From Candidatus Bathyarchaeota archaeon A05DMB-3 (lineage in GTDB: Archaea; Thermoproteota; Bathyarchaeia; Bathyarchaeales; Bathycorpusculaceae), in contig JABFQN010000003.1 in the NCBI GenBank assembly GCA_019685555.1, forward strand, positions 1 to 64,000: DNA of 64,000 bases, written 5' to 3'. The notes under the pieces were generated by a model. That model worked only from the letters and a program-made list of their open reading frames with translations, did not search any database and was not told where the DNA came from. Made by a program: the position numbers and the translations under genes. Positions 61,331-64,000 of this stretch are shown piece after piece (within the stretch, counting starts at the first letter, position 1; the number at the start of each line of letters is the position of its first letter).

Positions 61331-62347
61331 CTACCATTTTGGCGAAACAGCGTCTAAGATTATGAGGAACATTATAGAGCCTACAGGGATGCCAATGTAG
61401 GTGATGATGTTGAGCAATAGGTCTGGACTTAAAAGCCCTAAATCGCCGCCGCCCATCATAGCCATGACAGCAAGCATTATGATGAGAAGCAGCGGTCCAG
61501 TCACCAGCAGTGCCACATAGAACTCTGAAAGGATGGACAGCGTGTCTGAGAACTTGCGGAGGCTTATCCTCTTCAGTTTCATATGCTGCCTAGATCTTTC
61601 CCTTAAATAGGCGGCTAGGCTGCTTCCAGAATGTATGGTTGATATGAAGCCTTCCAGCATTTCACGGAACATTTCTGAAGGTGTACGCTTCGAGTTGCGC
61701 TCCAAGGCGGAAATGATGTCTAAACCAAAAAGGTTCACGTCTCTAATGATGCTTTTTGCTTCAGCGGAAATGGTTAACGGTATAGGAATATTTGACAATG
61801 AGTGGAAAATTTTCTCCGGCGAAACTCCAGCACTTGCCAAAATCGCCATGTAACCAGTCGTAAAAGCCAATTCATCTTCCAAATCCCGTTTAAGCTTGTC
61901 AGCGCGGTAAACTGGATAAACGTAAAACCCGAGAACTGAAAAGGCTACTGTGAAGAGGCTTCCGCCAAAGCCGAATAAGACAGCGGGGAAAACAGGTATG
62001 TTGAAGGCGAAAACCAGCAAACACGGTATGGAAACAAGTGTTACAATCGATATTAGAATAGTTAGGAAAACTGTTAGGCTAATGTAAACTCTAAAGTTTG
62101 TTTTAAGTCCAGCCCTCTGCAGATGCAAGTCCAAATCTTGGAAAAGGGGCAAAACGCGGCTGATTTTTCCGCCTATAAGCCTATAAGCAAGAGACTGAGG
62201 GCTGCCAATTCTAAACTTGGAACTGCCGCTGCCTCCTTCTTTTCTGGATGCCTTTTCTGAGCAGATTTTTGAACGAAAATGGCTTAATCGCGAAAGTAAG
62301 CCTTTATAGATTCTCTTGAAGATTTCGAAAAGTTCCTCTCTTTTCAT
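61331..62347 (-). CDS. TadB/FlaJ-type pilus membrane platform protein
   Basis: The 338-residue protein has two pairs of helices around a T2SSF domain (EDELAFTTGYMAILASAGVSP, about 155-175). N-terminal basic cytosolic part (1-85). It overlaps the ATPase gene by four bases (62344-62347), so translation is coupled. Second platform protein of the pilus. Confidence 0.87.
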   Translation of the reverse strand: MKREELFEIFKRIYKGLLSRLSHFRSKICSEKASRKEGGSGSSKFRIGSPQSLAYRLIGGKISRVLPLFQDLDLHLQRAGLKTNFRVYISLTVFLTILISIVTLVSIPCLLVFAFNIPVFPAVLFGFGGSLFTVAFSVLGFYVYPVYRADKLKRDLEDELAFTTGYMAILASAGVSPEKIFHSLSNIPIPLTISAEAKSIIRDVNLFGLDIISALERNSKRTPSEMFREMLEGFISTIHSGSSLAAYLRERSRQHMKLKRISLRKFSDTLSILSEFYVALLVTGPLLLIIMLAVMAMMGGGDLGLLSPDLLLNIITYIGIPVGSIMFLIILDAVSPKW

Positions 62348-63900
62348 TTTAATTCTATCCTTGCCCTTTGGAAAACCCGTGCTGGGTTAGCATAATATTC
62401 GCGAATTACATTTGCCACTTCTGTATATCGGCGAATGCCCTTTCGAACCATCCATTCCAGAACAGTCTTTCTGCGCTGAAGTTCACGTCTAACGTTTTCC
62501 TCGCTTATATCCTGCTTTTTCATATGCTCTTCTAAGAGGCTGCTGTGGTTTAGAAACTCGAATTTGTCGCTTTTTGGTTTCCAGCGGAAAACCTCTTCTG
62601 TCATGAGTTTTCTTGTTTTTGTGTCAAGTCCCACAACCTCTGTTGCTGTTAGAGTTCTTCTAGCTGGTTTTCCCTCGATTTCCGTTCTCGCCATCACCAT
62701 TATTAGGTCAATCATGGCTATGAGGGGTTTTGGAATATTCATTGGTTCAGATTCAAGACGGTTTGTTACGGCTTCAACGGATTCTGCATGGATGGTGCAC
62801 ATTCCCAGATGCCCCGTCGCCATGGCTTGGAAAAGTGTGTAAGCTTCTTCTCCACGGATTTCCCCAACAATTATGTAGTCTGGTCTCTGCCTTACAGCCG
62901 CCTTTAAGAGGTCGAAGAGGGTTATGGCGCTTCTTCTGTCTTCATGTCCAAAGCCTAACCTAACAACTGATGGAATCCAGTTTTCATGGGGAAGGTTAAG
63001 CTCCTGCGTGTCTTCAACACTTACTATTTTCATTTCAGGCTTTATGAACATGGATAGGCAGTTCAGCATGGTGGTTTTTCCAGCGGCTATGCCGCCGGCA
63101 ACAAGCACTGATGCACGGTTCTCTATAATGTACCAGAGGTATGCAGCCATTTCCGATGAAAGCGTGTTAAAAGCTATGAGGTCTGAAATTGTTAAGGGGT
63201 CAACCCTGAAACGGCGGACAGTGAATGTTGAGCCCCTTCTGGTTACCTCGTTTCCATAGGTAAGTTGTATGCGGCTTCCATCTGGCAATGAAGCGTCCAA
63301 AATCGGAGAGGCTATTGAAATGTTTTTACCCGCCAAGTATGCCAAGCGGACTATGAAGGAGTTTAATTCCGCCTCATCTTTGAAGATTATGTTTGTTGGA
63401 AGGGATTCATAAGACCTATGCCAAACATATATGGGTATGTTTACGCCGTCAGCTGAAACATCCTCAATAAGATGGTCTTTCATCAGCGGGTCTATTTTTC
63501 CATAACCCACGAAATCCCTTACAATGTAGTATAGAAGCTTGTCAATGGATTCTGGCGGGATTTTTATGTGATATTTTTTAATTATCTGCCTTGCCTTTTC
63601 TTTAAGGTACTGTTCAGCCTTTTCCTTGGTTTCTATGTCTTTTAAATTTATGTCGATTTCTTCCATTAGCAAGCTTTTAATCTCTTTGAGGCGTTCTTCT
63701 TCCTCTTTTTGCAGTGTGGGCTCTATAACTTCGTAGCGGGTTTTCTGGTTTTCTGGGTCTTTCACTATTGCTGCGTAAGCGTAGGGCTCCTGTATTGGGT
63801 AAACTTCTCTGAAGACAGCTGTTTTTCTTCCTTTTTCTTCGATTATTACTCCGAATTCTGTTTTTTCTGCGGTTTTTGCTGTTTTTGGAGTTTTTGGCAT
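62344..63900 (-). CDS. TadA/GspE-type pilus assembly ATPase
   Basis: This 518-residue secretion ATPase has Walker A GGIAAGKTT (about 265-273), Asp box, Walker B IIVGEIRGEEAY (about 345-356) and GHLGMCTIHAES (about 364-375). Such ATPases power type IV pili, archaella or Tad pili in archaea. First gene of the operon ATPase, TadB, TadC, pilin, DUF2341 pilin. A leading TATA box is likely in the AT-rich stretch at 63940-63975. Confidence 0.93.
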   Translation of the reverse strand: MPKTPKTAKTAEKTEFGVIIEEKGRKTAVFREVYPIQEPYAYAAIVKDPENQKTRYEVIEPTLQKEEEERLKEIKSLLMEEIDINLKDIETKEKAEQYLKEKARQIIKKYHIKIPPESIDKLLYYIVRDFVGYGKIDPLMKDHLIEDVSADGVNIPIYVWHRSYESLPTNIIFKDEAELNSFIVRLAYLAGKNISIASPILDASLPDGSRIQLTYGNEVTRRGSTFTVRRFRVDPLTISDLIAFNTLSSEMAAYLWYIIENRASVLVAGGIAAGKTTMLNCLSMFIKPEMKIVSVEDTQELNLPHENWIPSVVRLGFGHEDRRSAITLFDLLKAAVRQRPDYIIVGEIRGEEAYTLFQAMATGHLGMCTIHAESVEAVTNRLESEPMNIPKPLIAMIDLIMVMARTEIEGKPARRTLTATEVVGLDTKTRKLMTEEVFRWKPKSDKFEFLNHSSLLEEHMKKQDISEENVRRELQRRKTVLEWMVRKGIRRYTEVANVIREYYANPARVFQRARIELK

Positions 63901-64000
63901 TTGTTTTCCCTTTTGTGTTTGGAGTCTGGGCTGGTTTTCTGAATAATTATACTATCGTAAGTCTTAATAAGCTATATGCACGTCCAATCTTTAACACGCT
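63901..64000. other. Upstream region of the pilus operon
   Basis: There is an AT-rich stretch with AATAATTATACTAT around 63942-63955 and AATAAGCTATAT around 63967-63978. Either could hold the promoter of the pilus operon. No gene seen before the window ends. Confidence 0.35.

Noticed and set aside
1-64000. CRISPR array, rRNA genes or intact insertion sequence
   Set aside because: None seen. No regularly spaced identical repeats, no rRNA-like blocks, no transposase motif was found on either strand.

Overview
The window comes from an archaeal chromosome. Two thermosome subunits, topoisomerase VI A and B, aIF5B, ABCE1/Rli1, RadB, family B DNA polymerase, CDP-archaeol synthase, AglB/STT3, KEOPS subunit Cgi121 and a TackOD1-type zinc-ribbon protein together point to the TACK branch. 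Gene content and style (many TTG/GTG starts, histidine-degradation genes, DUF2341 pilins) suggest a Bathyarchaeia-like lineage, but this is inference and no marker was compared. No rRNA, complete tRNA or CRISPR array was seen.

Layout. 1-2.5 kb: an element remnant bounded by two tRNA-3'-end-like direct repeats, with a decayed integrase C terminus and a DUF4143-type ATPase. 2.5-9.1 kb: thermosome, MntP, a MoaD/SAMP-like protein, tandem pyrimidine/T-rich repeats, a radical SAM enzyme, a convergent HicA/HicB pair, and a secreted glycosidase-like plus WWDYG-domain gene that looks split by a frameshift. 9.1-19.2 kb (minus strand): aIF5B, an ATPase/TOPRIM-like pair, Top6A/B, cytidine deaminase, ABCE1, a previously uncalled 23-residue Glu/Trp peptide gene, and isoaspartyl peptidase. 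19.2-28.9 kb: Tan1-like THUMP protein, Cgi121, a phosphoribosyltransferase, the ftcD-hutI-hutU operon, a second thermosome, Sua5, CBS protein. 28.9-37.3 kb: UbiD-family decarboxylase (possible archaeal mevalonate step), a PAC4-like proteasome chaperone, endonuclease III, Clp1/Grc3-type kinase, RadB, CarS, an OST3/6-like membrane protein, topoisomerase IA.

37.4-50.9 kb: GcvT, AglB, a GlcNAc-1-P transferase-like enzyme, QueT with a structured leader carrying an anti-Shine-Dalgarno, PolB, ParB-like protein, an NSUN/RsmB-like methyltransferase, VapBC behind two perfect palindromes, agmatinase. 50.9-64 kb: an Ig-repeat surface protein, two tandem MoeA paralogues, endonuclease IV, a small uncalled zinc-ribbon gene, the TackOD1 protein and a complete archaeal type IV pilus operon (ATPase, two TadB/C-like membrane proteins, two pilin-type proteins).

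Functional threads. Surface biology: AglB, a possible OST3/6-like partner, the GlcNAc-1-P transferase, the WWDYG protein, the Ig-repeat protein and the pilus. tRNA modification: Sua5 and Cgi121 (t6A), Tan1-like protein (ac4C), QueT (archaeosine or queuosine precursor), the methyltransferase. Mobile or conflict genes: DUF4143 ATPase, HicAB, VapBC, ATPase/TOPRIM pair. Three genes (42130, 42756, 48547) appear to begin at ATT, ACG and ATA, each behind a good ribosome-binding site.
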